The position numbers and the translations under genes are program-made. The notes under the pieces are model-generated. The model searched no databases, was not told the origin of the DNA, and saw only the letters and a list, made by a program, of their open reading frames with translations. From Actinotalea alkalitolerans (GTDB taxonomy: Bacteria; Actinomycetota; Actinomycetes; Actinomycetales; Cellulomonadaceae), in contig NZ_JAMBPP010000011.1 in assembly GCF_023369855.1 (NCBI RefSeq), forward strand, positions 1 to 64,000: a stretch of DNA of 64,000 nt. Direction: 5' to 3'. This document shows, one piece after another, positions 1-7,930 of the stretch; the stretch's first letter is position 1; every line of letters begins with the position of its first letter.

Positions 1-294
1 GTTGGTCTTGCGAACCCCTCGCTCCCAGTCCTTGGCCGTGCGCTCGTGGACTCCGACCTGCTCGGCCGCACGCCGCCGCGACACCCCGGCAGCTCGCAGC
101 CGGTCGAACTCCGCTCGCCCCGGGTGCCCGGCACGACTAGAGCCCAGAGAACGGGTCGAACTACGCCCCGCCTTCCGCGCCCACCCGAACGCCGTGTTCT
201 CGTTGACGCCCACCGCCCGCGCGGCCAACATCACCGACCCCACACCGTCCAGTTCGACGAAGAACCGCTCCTTCAACTCCCCAGAAACGACCAC
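1..294 (-). CDS. IS30-like transposase, N-terminal part (runs off the left edge)
   Basis: The reading frame starts at a GTG at 294 and is open to base 1, giving 98 residues of the N-terminus. Two helix-turn-helix-like segments are visible: one around GVNENTAFGWARK (about residues 30-43) and a second, RRAAEQVGVHERTAKDWERG (about residues 74-93), ending GVRKTN. The second is typical of the DNA-binding head of actinobacterial IS30-family transposases. The DDE catalytic domain would lie outside the window, so activity cannot be judged. The start codon lies inside a 15-bp inverted repeat. An IS481 or IS3 relative is possible, because the HTH alone does not fix the family. Confidence 0.6.
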   Translation of the reverse strand, partial: MVVSGELKERFFVELDGVGSVMLAARAVGVNENTAFGWARKAGRSSTRSLGSSRAGHPGRAEFDRLRAAGVSRRRAAEQVGVHERTAKDWERGVRKTN

Positions 295-336
295 GGTCGC
301 TGCAACTCCTCAGATCGAGATGTTGCAGCGACCGTG
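292..336. repeat. 15-bp inverted repeat over the transposase start
   Basis: CACGGTCGCTGCAAC (292-306) and its exact reverse complement (322-336) flank a 15-base loop. The first three bases of the left arm are the complement of the transposase GTG, so an RNA hairpin could hide the start codon. It may also be, or overlap, the terminal repeat of the element; the other end is outside the window. Confidence 0.7.
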
Positions 337-352
337 TGAACCCGCCACGTGT

Positions 353-388
353 AGGGGCCCTCCGGCGTTGCAGGGGCCTTCGGCGTGC
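353..388. repeat. Imperfect tandem repeat at the likely IS boundary
   Basis: AGGGGCCCTCCGGCGTTGC (353-371) is followed directly by AGGGGCCTTCGGCGTGC (372-388). It lies between the transposase end and the TusA-like gene. It could be flank or target sequence of the insertion; no function can be assigned. Confidence 0.5.
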
Positions 389-437
389 GGGACCTCTGCA
401 CGTCATGACCTTGCGTTGGGGACCGGTCCTGCCCCTG

Positions 438-752
438 TCAGTCGGGGGGAGCCGCGGGAGGACCCTCGACGACCACGGTGGTCGCCCAGGCCTGCGGGCC
501 CGACGGTCCGGTCCGGTCTGCCGGCTGCTCCAGCGGGCAGGTGCCGACCAGCGTGTGGGACCGCATGCGTGCCCAGGCGGGGACGTCGTGCCGTGCCGCG
601 GGATCGGTCCACCACACGGTGACCACCGTCCCGGGGGTCGCTGCTCGTGCCGCTGCGGCCAGCCGGATCACCGGCAGAGGGCAGGCAAGACCGCGCGCAT
701 CGACCACGAGCGTCCGCTCCGGGGGTGGCTGGGCCTGCGGGGAGGTGCTCAC
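438..752 (-). CDS. TusA-like sulfurtransferase
   Basis: This 104-residue protein carries the TusA/SirA hallmark CPLP (Cys24-Pro-Leu-Pro27) inside VDARGLACPLPVIRLA. In this family the cysteine carries a persulfide passed on from a cysteine desulfurase to sulfur acceptors such as tRNA thiolation or cofactor pathways. The GTG start at 752 overlaps the stop of the upstream desulfurase homologue as GTGA, so the two are translationally coupled and probably work together. An N-terminal tail of about 14 residues and a C-terminal tail rich in Pro/Ala extend the usual 75-80 residue fold. The cysteine is intact although the upstream partner has lost its PLP lysine. The acceptor is unknown. Confidence 0.85.
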   Translation of the reverse strand: MSTSPQAQPPPERTLVVDARGLACPLPVIRLAAAARAATPGTVVTVWWTDPAARHDVPAWARMRSHTLVGTCPLEQPADRTGPSGPQAWATTVVVEGPPAAPPD

Positions 753-1921
753 AGGCCGGTGGCCCCGATCATCCGGCGGACCTCGGCCACGGCCTCGGGA
801 AGGTCGTGCAGGAACCGCTCGACGTCGTCGCGGACCGTCCCGCGGGGGAGGACGAGCCGGACGTTGCCGTGGGTGAGCGTCCCCATCGCGCCCAGGACGT
901 GGCTCGGCTCGAGGGTGCCCGAGGTGCAGGCGGAACCCGACCCGACCGCGTAGCCGCGCCGGTCGAGCTCGGTCAGCAGGGCCTCGCCGTCGACGTACAG
1001 GCAGCTGAACGTCACGATGTGGGGCAGCCGGTCGTCGGCGTGGCCGACGACCTCGACGTCGGGAACGGTGCGCGCGACGCTCGAGCGGACGAGGTCGACA
1101 AGGGCTCGTCGATCGGGGTCGGCACGCTCCCTGTCGGCCAGCACGGCTTGCAGGGCAGCGGCTGCGGCGAGCGCCGCGGGCACGCTCACGCCCCCGGGGA
1201 ACCACGGATCCTCGTCCTCGGGCCAGGCACGGACCGCCCGGACCCGCGAGCGGACGGCCAGCACGGCGACCCCGGCCGGCCCGCCCCAGTCGGCCGGGTC
1301 GGCAGCCAGCGCGTCCCACGTGTCCTGGACCGGGACGTGGCCCACGCTCGCCCCGGCGTCCACGACGAGCGGGACGCCGGCTGCGCGCGCGTGGCCGTAG
1401 GCCTCGCCGAGCGGTTGCAGCGTGCCGACCTCGCCGTTCGCGTGCTGCAGCGCGGCCAGGGCGACCCCGCGACGGGACACCGCCTCCTGCCACCTGTCCA
1501 GGTCGACCCTGCCCCACCGGTCCACCCCGACGGTGTCGACACCGTCGGGAAGCCCGGCTGTGCGCCGACCGGCCGGGGTCTCGTCGGCGACGAAGCGCGC
1601 GGCGGCGAGCACCGCCGAGCGCTCGACCGCGGACACCACCACGCGAGCGCCGATGCGCCGTCGGCCCCGTGAGATCGCCAGGACCGCAGCGTGCAGGCTC
1701 GCGGTGTGGTGGGCGGAGAGGTGCACCTCCTCGGTGCGACAACCCAGGGCACCCGCGAGCGACTCTCGTGCCCCGTCGAGGAGCAGGCGGGCTCGACGAC
1801 CCTCGGCGTGCAGACGGCGGGGATCGGCCCACCCCTCGTCGGTCGCAGCGTCGAAGGCCTGGCGGGCACGGGGGTGCAGGGGGGCCCTCCCGCCCGCATC
1901 GAGGTAGGTGCGTGCGCTCAC
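749..1921 (-). CDS. Class V aminotransferase-fold cysteine desulfurase homologue lacking the PLP lysine
   Basis: This 390-residue protein aligns end to end with NifS/IscS-type cysteine desulfurases: YLDAGGRAPLHP at the N-terminus, HANGEVGTLQP (160-170), VVDAGASVG (187-194) and the active-site loop SGSACTSGTLEPSHVL with Cys332. The segment that normally reads SAHKxxGPxG is AADPADWGGPAG (206-217), so the Schiff-base lysine position is Asp211 and the preceding His is Ala210. The PLP-stacking His of the VExH segment is Arg101 and the Gln of DAAQS is Ala191; Asp188 is kept. The frame is intact, so this looks like a pseudo-enzyme rather than decay. It overlaps the TusA-like gene by four bases. The GTG at 1921 puts the start at VSARTYLD; a GTG at 1930 is the alternative. 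Family membership is clear; catalysis is doubtful. Confidence 0.85.
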   Translation of the reverse strand: MSARTYLDAGGRAPLHPRARQAFDAATDEGWADPRRLHAEGRRARLLLDGARESLAGALGCRTEEVHLSAHHTASLHAAVLAISRGRRRIGARVVVSAVERSAVLAAARFVADETPAGRRTAGLPDGVDTVGVDRWGRVDLDRWQEAVSRRGVALAALQHANGEVGTLQPLGEAYGHARAAGVPLVVDAGASVGHVPVQDTWDALAADPADWGGPAGVAVLAVRSRVRAVRAWPEDEDPWFPGGVSVPAALAAAAALQAVLADRERADPDRRALVDLVRSSVARTVPDVEVVGHADDRLPHIVTFSCLYVDGEALLTELDRRGYAVGSGSACTSGTLEPSHVLGAMGTLTHGNVRLVLPRGTVRDDVERFLHDLPEAVAEVRRMIGATGL

Positions 1922-1934
1922 CGGTCCCACGCTA

Positions 1935-1964
1935 GTGCGCTGCCGTGCGCTGCCGTGCGCTGCC
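1935..1964. repeat. Three tandem copies of a 10-bp unit
   Basis: GTGCGCTGCC is repeated three times exactly and is followed by a diverged fourth start (GTGCTGCG). It lies in the 251-bp gap between the divergent desulfurase homologue and ctaC and runs into the hairpin at 1962. Confidence 0.85.
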
Positions 1965-1996
1965 GTGCTGCGTGGGGATGTGCCACGCAGCACGGC
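1962..1996. other. Strong 14-bp inverted repeat in the divergent ctaC promoter region
   Basis: GCCGTGCTGCGTGG (1962-1975) pairs perfectly with CCACGCAGCACGGC (1983-1996) around a 7-base loop. It sits about 40 bases upstream of the desulfurase homologue start and about 90 bases upstream of the ctaC -10 candidate. It could be an operator or a transcript hairpin. No T-run follows on either side, so it is not a classical terminator. Confidence 0.65.
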
Positions 1997-2088
1997 GACG
2001 GGGTCGTGCTGCCGCCACGGGGGAGGTCGGTCGTGCGGGCGCCACTCCCGGGCTCGCCGTCCGGCCCTGCGACCTACGTTCAGCACGC

Positions 2089-2094
2089 TAGGCT
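2089..2094 (+). promoter_or_regulatory. Candidate -10 element for ctaC
   Basis: TAGGCT matches the actinobacterial TANNNT -10 pattern and lies 78 bases before the ctaC start, which would give a short 5' leader. No good -35 hexamer is visible. TACGTT at 2075-2080 is an alternative. Confidence 0.35.
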
Positions 2095-2172
2095 GACGCT
2101 GTCGAGGACGAAAGTCCCGGGGAGCCTGCGCCAGTCGTCGTCCCGCCCCGGGCCGTGACGTGAGAGGCCCTC

Positions 2173-3048
2173 TTGGACGTGCAACACCCCCGCCGCCGCA
2201 CCACGGTGCGGCTGACCGCCCTGGTGGGCTCGGTCGCGCTGCTGGCGAGCGGATGCTCCGCCGAGGCACAGCGCGGCTACCTGCCCGGATACGAGGACGG
2301 CCCGGTCACCAACATGACCGAGCGCATCACGAGCCTGTGGACCGGCTCGTGGATCGCGGCCCTGCTGGTCGGCCTGATCACCTGGGGGCTCATCCTCTGG
2401 TGCGTCGTGGTGTACCGGAAGCGCCGGGACGACGAGACGCTCCCTGTGCAGATCCGGTACCACGTGCCGCTCGAGATCATGTACGTGATCCTCCCGATCC
2501 TGATGATCGGCGTGCTGTTCTTCTACACCGAGCGCGACATGTCCGCGATCGAGGACATCTCCGCCGAGCCCGACCTCACCGTGCAGGTGATCGGCAAGCA
2601 GTGGAGCTGGGACTTCAACTACGTCGACGACGACGTCTACGAGACCGGTGTCCATGTCGACGACATCGGGGTCGAGGGCGTCTCCGAGACGCTGCCCACC
2701 CTGTACCTGCCGGTCGACGAGCGGGTCGAGATCCAGCTCGAGGCGCGCGACGTCATCCACTCCTTCTGGGTCCCCGCCTTCCTGTACAAGAAGGACATGA
2801 TCCCCGGGCGCAGCAACGTCTTCCAGATCGTCCCGCTGCGTGAGGGGACCTATGCGGGCAAGTGCGCCGAGCTCTGCGGCGAGCACCACTCGGGCATGCT
2901 CTTCAACGTCACCGTCCTGCCCCGGGCCGAGTACGACGCGCAGATGGACCTGCTCCGCGAGCGTGGCCAGACCGGCCAGCTCGGCGTCGAGCTGAACCGG
3001 CTGCAGAGCCGCGGCGACGACCAGGCGATCCCCTCCGGAGAAGGTTGA
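2173..3048 (+). CDS. ctaC: Cytochrome c oxidase (aa3) subunit II
   Basis: CtaC receives electrons through its CuA centre in the aa3 oxidase of the bc1-aa3 supercomplex. The N-terminus has a lipoprotein signal with lipobox LASGC (Cys28). Two membrane helices follow (about 57-81 and 99-117). The periplasmic cupredoxin domain carries the CuA ligands His196, Cys231, Glu233, Cys235, His239 and Met242 in [18 protein letters not shown] (143-148) is the aromatic electron-entry patch. The start is a TTG at 2173; a GTG two codons later is possible. The length of 291 is normal for actinobacteria. The stop overlaps the ctaD start by one base, so ctaC-ctaD-ctaF form an operon. This is the M. tuberculosis Rv2200c position. 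Confidence 0.95.
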   Translation: MDVQHPRRRTTVRLTALVGSVALLASGCSAEAQRGYLPGYEDGPVTNMTERITSLWTGSWIAALLVGLITWGLILWCVVVYRKRRDDETLPVQIRYHVPLEIMYVILPILMIGVLFFYTERDMSAIEDISAEPDLTVQVIGKQWSWDFNYVDDDVYETGVHVDDIGVEGVSETLPTLYLPVDERVEIQLEARDVIHSFWVPAFLYKKDMIPGRSNVFQIVPLREGTYAGKCAELCGEHHSGMLFNVTVLPRAEYDAQMDLLRERGQTGQLGVELNRLQSRGDDQAIPSGEG

Positions 3049-4871
3049 TGAGCACCCAGGCCGAGAAGATCCCGGGGCTCGCTCCCCGCCGCCAGACGTT
3101 GGGGCGGACGGTCATCAAGTGGGCGACGTCCACCGACCACAAGACCATCGGGTACATGTACCTGATCACCTCGTTCATCTTCTTCTGCATCGCAGGGCTG
3201 ATGGCGCTGGTGATCCGGGCCGAGCTCTTCGAGCCGGGTATCCAGTTCGTGCAGAGCAAGGAGCAGTACAACCAGCTCTTCACGATGCACGGCACGATCA
3301 TGCTGCTGCTGTTCGCCACCCCGCTCTTCGCAGGTTTCGCGAACGTGCTCATGCCGCTGCAGATCGGCGCGCCGGATGTCGCCTTCCCGCGGCTGAACAT
3401 GCTCGCCTACTGGCTCTACCTCTTCGGTGGCCTCATCGCCTGCGGTGGCTTCTTCACCCCCCAGGGTGCGGCGTCGTTCGGCTGGTTCGCCTACGCACCC
3501 CTGTCGAGCACCACCTTCTCACCAGGTCTCGGGGGAGATCTCTGGGTCTTCGGTCTGGCGATGACAGGGTTCGGCACCATCCTCGGTGCGGTCAACTTCA
3601 TCACGACGATCATCACCATGCGCGCCCCGGGCATGACGATGTTCAGGATGCCGATCTTCACCTGGAACACCCTGGTGACGAGCCTGCTCGTCCTGATGGC
3701 GTTCCCGCCGCTGGCCGCGGCGCTGTTCGCGCTGGGAGCCGATCGACGACTCGGCGCCCAGGTGTTCAACCCGGAGAACGGCGGAGCCATCCTCTGGCAG
3801 CACCTGTTCTGGTTCTTCGGGCACCCCGAGGTCTACATCATCGCCCTGCCGTTCTTCGGCATCGTCTCGGAGATCTTCCCGGTCTTCAGCCGCAAGCCGC
3901 TGTTCGGGTACAAGGGACTGGTCTACGCGACCATTGCGATCGCCGCTCTGTCGGTGACCGTGTGGGCCCACCACATGTACGTCACAGGGGCCGTGCTGCT
4001 CCCGTTCTTCGCCCTGACGACGATGCTCATCGCGGTCCCCACCGGTGTGAAGTTCTTCAACTGGATCGGGACGATGTGGCGCGGGAAGATCACCTACGAG
4101 ACCCCGATGCTGTGGTCGATCGGGTTCCTGGTGACGTTCCTGTTCGGTGGGTTGACGGGAGTGATCCTGGCGTCGCCGCCGCTCGACTTCCATGTCTCGG
4201 ACACCTATTTCGTGGTGGCCCACTTCCACTACGTCGTCTTCGGCACCGTGGTCTTCGCGATGTTCGCCGGCTTCTACTTCTGGTGGCCCAAGTTCACCGG
4301 GAAGATGCTCGACGAGCGACTGGGCAAGATCCACTTCTGGCTGCTGTTCTTCGGCTTCCACGGGACCTTCCTGATCCAGCACTGGCTGGGCGTGCAGGGG
4401 ATGCCGCGGCGCTATGCCGACTACATGCCCGAGGACGACTTCACGTGGATGAACCAGGTCTCGACGGTCTCCTCCGTGGTGCTCGCCGCCTCGACGCTGC
4501 CATTCCTGTGGAACGTCTTCGTGACCTGGCGCAACGCACCCAAGGTCGCGGTCGACGACCCGTGGGGCTACGGGAACTCGCTCGAGTGGGCGACCAGCTG
4601 CCCGCCGCCGCGGCACAACTTCACGTCGTTGCCGCGCATCCGCTCGGAACGTCCCGCCTTCGACCTCCATCACCCCGAGGTCGCGGCGATGGACCACGTC
4701 GAGCCGGACGCCGGGATCCTGGACTGGGAGGGCGACCGACGCGGTCAGCCCGAGCTCGCCCGCGAGCGTCTGGCCACCGGTGACGCAGAGCCGGAGCAGT
4801 CCTCTGCGACGATCGTCGACGACCCGCCCGCACCGCCGCAGGACGGCGAGCCCGAGGGAGACCAGCGATGA
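3048..4871 (+). CDS. ctaD: Cytochrome c oxidase (aa3) subunit I
   Basis: This is the catalytic subunit, a 12-helix membrane protein that reduces O2 at the heme a3-CuB centre. Metal ligands are visible: HGTIMLLLF carries a low-spin heme a His, GHPEVYI the CuB His and its cross-linked Tyr, AHHMYV the two other CuB histidines, and [10 protein letters not shown] the heme a3 and heme a histidines. At 607 residues it is longer than the 530-570 of many homologues because of an acidic, Pro/Glu-rich cytoplasmic tail after about residue 560. The ATG at 3048 shares one base with the ctaC stop, and its end overlaps ctaF by four bases. Confidence 0.97.
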   Translation: MSTQAEKIPGLAPRRQTLGRTVIKWATSTDHKTIGYMYLITSFIFFCIAGLMALVIRAELFEPGIQFVQSKEQYNQLFTMHGTIMLLLFATPLFAGFANVLMPLQIGAPDVAFPRLNMLAYWLYLFGGLIACGGFFTPQGAASFGWFAYAPLSSTTFSPGLGGDLWVFGLAMTGFGTILGAVNFITTIITMRAPGMTMFRMPIFTWNTLVTSLLVLMAFPPLAAALFALGADRRLGAQVFNPENGGAILWQHLFWFFGHPEVYIIALPFFGIVSEIFPVFSRKPLFGYKGLVYATIAIAALSVTVWAHHMYVTGAVLLPFFALTTMLIAVPTGVKFFNWIGTMWRGKITYETPMLWSIGFLVTFLFGGLTGVILASPPLDFHVSDTYFVVAHFHYVVFGTVVFAMFAGFYFWWPKFTGKMLDERLGKIHFWLLFFGFHGTFLIQHWLGVQGMPRRYADYMPEDDFTWMNQVSTVSSVVLAASTLPFLWNVFVTWRNAPKVAVDDPWGYGNSLEWATSCPPPRHNFTSLPRIRSERPAFDLHHPEVAAMDHVEPDAGILDWEGDRRGQPELARERLATGDAEPEQSSATIVDDPPAPPQDGEPEGDQR

Positions 4872-5266
4872 AGTTCGAGACCCGGCTGTTCATCTACCCG
4901 CTGCCGTTCTTCGTCCTGGCGACCACGGTCTACGGCTTCTGGAGCCGATGGGAGCCGGTCGGCACCGCCGCGCTGCTGCTCACCACCGGGCTGATGGCGA
5001 TGATCGGCTTCTACCTGGGGCTCGTGTCCCGTCGCATCGATCCTCGCCCCGAGGACGACCCGTACGCCGAGGTCGAGCAGGGCGCCGGCGAGCAGGGGGT
5101 CTTCAGCCCGTGGAGCTGGTGGCCACTGGTCTGCGGCTTCGCTGCTGCGCTGGTGTTCCTCGGTCTGGCCGTGGGCTGGTGGGTCGTCTACCTCGGCCTC
5201 GCAGTGGCTGTCGTCGGTCTCGTCGGCTGGGTCTTCGAGTTCTCCCGCGGGCAGCACGCGCACTGA
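4868..5266 (+). CDS. ctaF: Actinobacterial cytochrome c oxidase subunit IV
   Basis: This 132-residue protein has four predicted membrane helices (about 9-25, 30-49, 77-97 and 100-122) separated by an acidic loop, [17 protein letters not shown]. It matches the actinobacteria-specific CtaF, a small structural subunit of the aa3 oxidase in the supercomplex. The ATG at 4868 overlaps the ctaD stop as ATGA, so expression is coupled to the catalytic subunit. It is the last gene of the operon and is followed by a long bidirectional terminator. Confidence 0.93.
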   Translation: MKFETRLFIYPLPFFVLATTVYGFWSRWEPVGTAALLLTTGLMAMIGFYLGLVSRRIDPRPEDDPYAEVEQGAGEQGVFSPWSWWPLVCGFAAALVFLGLAVGWWVVYLGLAVAVVGLVGWVFEFSRGQHAH

Positions 5267-5354
5267 GCGGAGCAGCAGTACGGCCCGCCCCGCCGGGCGC
5301 GTGCGCCGAAAGGCCTCGTCGATGAGCCCGGGCGAGCGCCCGTGCGGACCTCAG

Positions 5355-5410
5355 GCGGACGCAGGAACGCCGGTGCCCCCCCAGGAGGGCACCGGCGTTC
5401 CTGCGTCCGC
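5355..5410. terminator. Bidirectional terminator between ctaF and sodA
   Basis: A perfect 24-bp GC-rich inverted repeat (5355-5378 and 5387-5410) surrounds an 8-base loop between two convergent genes. No clear T-tract follows, which is usual in actinobacteria. It can serve both strands. Confidence 0.85.
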
Positions 5411-5440
5411 AGAGGGTGCGTCAGGCACCCGAGAGGGCTG

Positions 5441-6067
5441 TCACAGCGGGACGATGAGCCCGGCTGTCTGTGTCCGTGCCCGGGCGAAGCGCTCGGCCGC
5501 GTCGGCCCAGTTCACGATGTTCCACCAGGCCTTGATGTAGTCGGCCTTGACGTTGACGTAGTCGAGGTAGAAGGCGTGCTCCCACATGTCGAGCAGCACG
5601 ATCGGCACCAGGCCGAGAGGGATGTTCCCCTGCTGGTCGTAGAGCTGGACGATCACGAGCTTCTCGCCCAGCGAGTCCCAGGCCAGGATGGACCAGCCCG
5701 AGCCCTGGATGCCGGCGGCGTTGGCCGCGAAGTGCTTCTGGAAGCCGTCGAACGATCCGAAGAACTCGTCGATGGCCGCGCCGAGGTCGCCCGTGGGACG
5801 GTCTCCACCGTCGGGGGAGAGGTTCGCCCAGAAGGCGGTGTGGTTGATGTGCCCGCCGAGGTTGAACGCCAGGTTCTTCTCGAAGAGGTTCACCGCGTCG
5901 AACGTGCCCGTCTCGCGAGCCTCGGCCAGCTTCTCCAGTGCCGTGTTCGCGCCTGCGACGTACGCGGCGTGGTGCTTGTCGTGGTGCAGCTCCATGATGC
6001 GGCCGCTGATGTGCGGCTCGAGAGCGGTGTAGTCGTAGGGAAGGTCGGGCAGGGTGTAGTCAGCCAT
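5441..6067 (-). CDS. sodA: Superoxide dismutase (Mn/Fe family)
   Basis: This 208-residue enzyme dismutates superoxide. Metal ligands are His28 (in MELHHDKHH), His76 (GGHINH), Asp160 and His164 (DMWEHAFY). It has no signal peptide, so it is cytosolic by sequence. In the C-terminal domain [10 protein letters not shown] has Gln at the position where M. tuberculosis FeSOD has a His (YDHQTNFPLG). Gln there is the Mn-type arrangement, so Mn or cambialistic use is likely, but this is inference. A good RBS (AGGAG) lies 8 bases before the ATG. It sits convergently between ctaF and qcrB, inside the respiratory cluster. Confidence 0.96.
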   Translation of the reverse strand: MADYTLPDLPYDYTALEPHISGRIMELHHDKHHAAYVAGANTALEKLAEARETGTFDAVNLFEKNLAFNLGGHINHTAFWANLSPDGGDRPTGDLGAAIDEFFGSFDGFQKHFAANAAGIQGSGWSILAWDSLGEKLVIVQLYDQQGNIPLGLVPIVLLDMWEHAFYLDYVNVKADYIKAWWNIVNWADAAERFARARTQTAGLIVPL

Positions 6068-6178
6068 TCAGGACTCCTCCAGTCTGGTCGCAGCGGGCTG
6101 CGACGGTGTTCCTGCGTACCGAGGGGAGTCGGGTGCACGCACCCGGCCCTCTCCGGCCTTGTCCACTCTGTCGGTTCG

Positions 6179-7930
6179 TCAGTGATCCTGCGCGTCGGCC
6201 GAGCGGCCGGGACGGCTGCCCGAAGCGCCACCGGCCGGTTCGGCGACCTGCTGACCGACCTGACGCTCCGGCCCAGAGGAGATCTCCGGGGTCTGGTGAC
6301 CCTCGGTGGTGGACCCGATCGCGTCGTGGTCACCGTGGGAGTGCGCGGCGGCGAGCTCCATCGGGGTGACCGGCTCGACGCGGTCCTCGAAGAAGAAGCG
6401 CGAGACCCGGGCGCGCACGGCGTCCCTGCGGTAGCCCTTGCGGCGCACGCCCCGCTCGTCCTCGGCGGGGAGGAGCTCGAGCGGGCGCTGGGGCACGTGC
6501 TGGACCCGCAGCCACCGCTCGTACTCGTCGAGGGGCTTGTGCACCTCGATGTACTCGCCGTGGGAGAACCGCACGATGCGACCGGTCTCGTGCCCGTGCA
6601 GGACGAGTTCGCGGTCCTTGCGCTGCAGCCCGAGGCAGATGCGCTTGGTGATCCAGAAGGCGAGGATCGGTGCGACGAAGATCATCACCCGGAGGAACCG
6701 TGAGATGTCGTTGAGCGACAGCGCGAAGTGGGTGGCGATGATGTCGTTCGAGCCCGCGAGGATCAGCACGAAGAACGCGGTGAGGATCGCCACGCCCACG
6801 GCGGTCCGGGTCGGCACGTTGCGAGGCCGGTCCAGGAGGTGGTGCTCGCGCTTGTCACCCGTGGCGAACGCCTCGATGAAAGGGTAGAGCGCGAGGGCTG
6901 TGAACAGGATCCCGGGGATGATCATCGCGGGGATGATCACGTTGAGCGAGAGGGTGTAGCCCGCGATCACGGGTTCCATCCCGGCCCCGGGCATGAGTCT
7001 GAGCGCCCCTTCGAGGAAGAGCATGTACCAGTCGGGTTGAGCTCCTGCGGTGACCGGTGACGGGTCGTAGGGCCCGTAGTTCCAGACCGGGTTGATCGAC
7101 AGGGTCCCGCCCATCAGGGCCAGCACGCCGAAGACGATGAAGAAGAAGCCGCCCGCCTTGGCGACGTAGACGGGGAACAGCGGGAAACCGACGACGTTGT
7201 GCTCGGTGCGGCCCGGCCCGGGGAAGTGCGTGTGCTTGTGCAGCACGACCATGAACAGGTGCAGGCCCACCAGGGCGAGGATCAGCGCCGGGATCACCAG
7301 GATGTGCAGGGTGAACAGCCGCGGGATGATGTGCTCGCCCGGGAACTCCCCGCCGAAGATCATGAAGGACATGTAGCTGCCGAGGACCGGGATCGCACGG
7401 ACCACACCGTCGGTGATCCGCAGCCCGTTGCCGGACAGGACGTCGTCGGGCAACGAGTAGCCGGTGAAGCCGGCCGCGAGCCCCAGGATCATCAGGACGA
7501 ATCCCACGACCCAGTTCAGCTCGCGCGGCTTGCGGAAGGCGCCGGTGAAGAACACCCGCATCATGTGGGTGACGATGGCGGCCATGAAGACCAGCGCGGC
7601 CCAGTGGTGGATCTGCCGCATGAGCAGCCCACCCGTCACGTCGAAGCTCAGGTGGAGGGTCGAGGCGAACGCCTCGGACATCTCCAGGCCGTTCATCGAG
7701 GCGGGGGCTCCCTGATAGGTGATCAGGCCCATGCTCGGGACGAAGAACATCGTCAGGAAGACGCCCGAGATGATCAGCACGACGAAGGAGTACAGGGCGA
7801 TCTCGCCCAGCATGAAGGACCAGTGGTCGGGGAAGATCTTCCGCGCGAAGCTCTTGACGGCGAGGCCGACGCCGGTGCGCTGGTCGAGATAGTCCGCGGT
7901 ACCGCCTGCTGCTCTCTGCGCTGTGCTCAC
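6179..7930 (-). CDS. qcrB: Cytochrome bc1 complex cytochrome b subunit
   Basis: QcrB holds the quinol oxidation and reduction sites and hemes bL and bH of the cytochrome bc1 complex. Paired heme-ligand histidines are visible in helices carrying HHWAALVFMAAIVTH and HILVIPALILALVGLH. The menaquinol site loop includes a PEWY-like segment written QPDWYMLF. The protein has 583 residues, including a long cytoplasmic C-terminal extension of about 150 residues that is normal in actinobacteria. The GTG at 7930 overlaps the qcrA stop (AAGTGA), so it is translated last in the ctaE-qcrC-qcrA-qcrB run. The helix housing is intact and no truncation was seen. Confidence 0.95.
   Translation of the reverse strand: MSTAQRAAGGTADYLDQRTGVGLAVKSFARKIFPDHWSFMLGEIALYSFVVLIISGVFLTMFFVPSMGLITYQGAPASMNGLEMSEAFASTLHLSFDVTGGLLMRQIHHWAALVFMAAIVTHMMRVFFTGAFRKPRELNWVVGFVLMILGLAAGFTGYSLPDDVLSGNGLRITDGVVRAIPVLGSYMSFMIFGGEFPGEHIIPRLFTLHILVIPALILALVGLHLFMVVLHKHTHFPGPGRTEHNVVGFPLFPVYVAKAGGFFFIVFGVLALMGGTLSINPVWNYGPYDPSPVTAGAQPDWYMLFLEGALRLMPGAGMEPVIAGYTLSLNVIIPAMIIPGILFTALALYPFIEAFATGDKREHHLLDRPRNVPTRTAVGVAILTAFFVLILAGSNDIIATHFALSLNDISRFLRVMIFVAPILAFWITKRICLGLQRKDRELVLHGHETGRIVRFSHGEYIEVHKPLDEYERWLRVQHVPQRPLELLPAEDERGVRRKGYRRDAVRARVSRFFFEDRVEPVTPMELAAAHSHGDHDAIGSTTEGHQTPEISSGPERQVGQQVAEPAGGASGSRPGRSADAQDH

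Noticed and set aside
2-622. A long plus-strand open frame over the left end
   Set aside because: It runs antisense to the transposase and the TusA-like gene, has no domain pattern, and has the Arg/Pro/Ser-rich composition typical of shadow frames in GC-rich DNA.
5301-5540. A short plus-strand open frame between ctaF and sodA
   Set aside because: It spans the 24-bp terminator hairpin and the end of sodA; no family pattern or RBS supports it.
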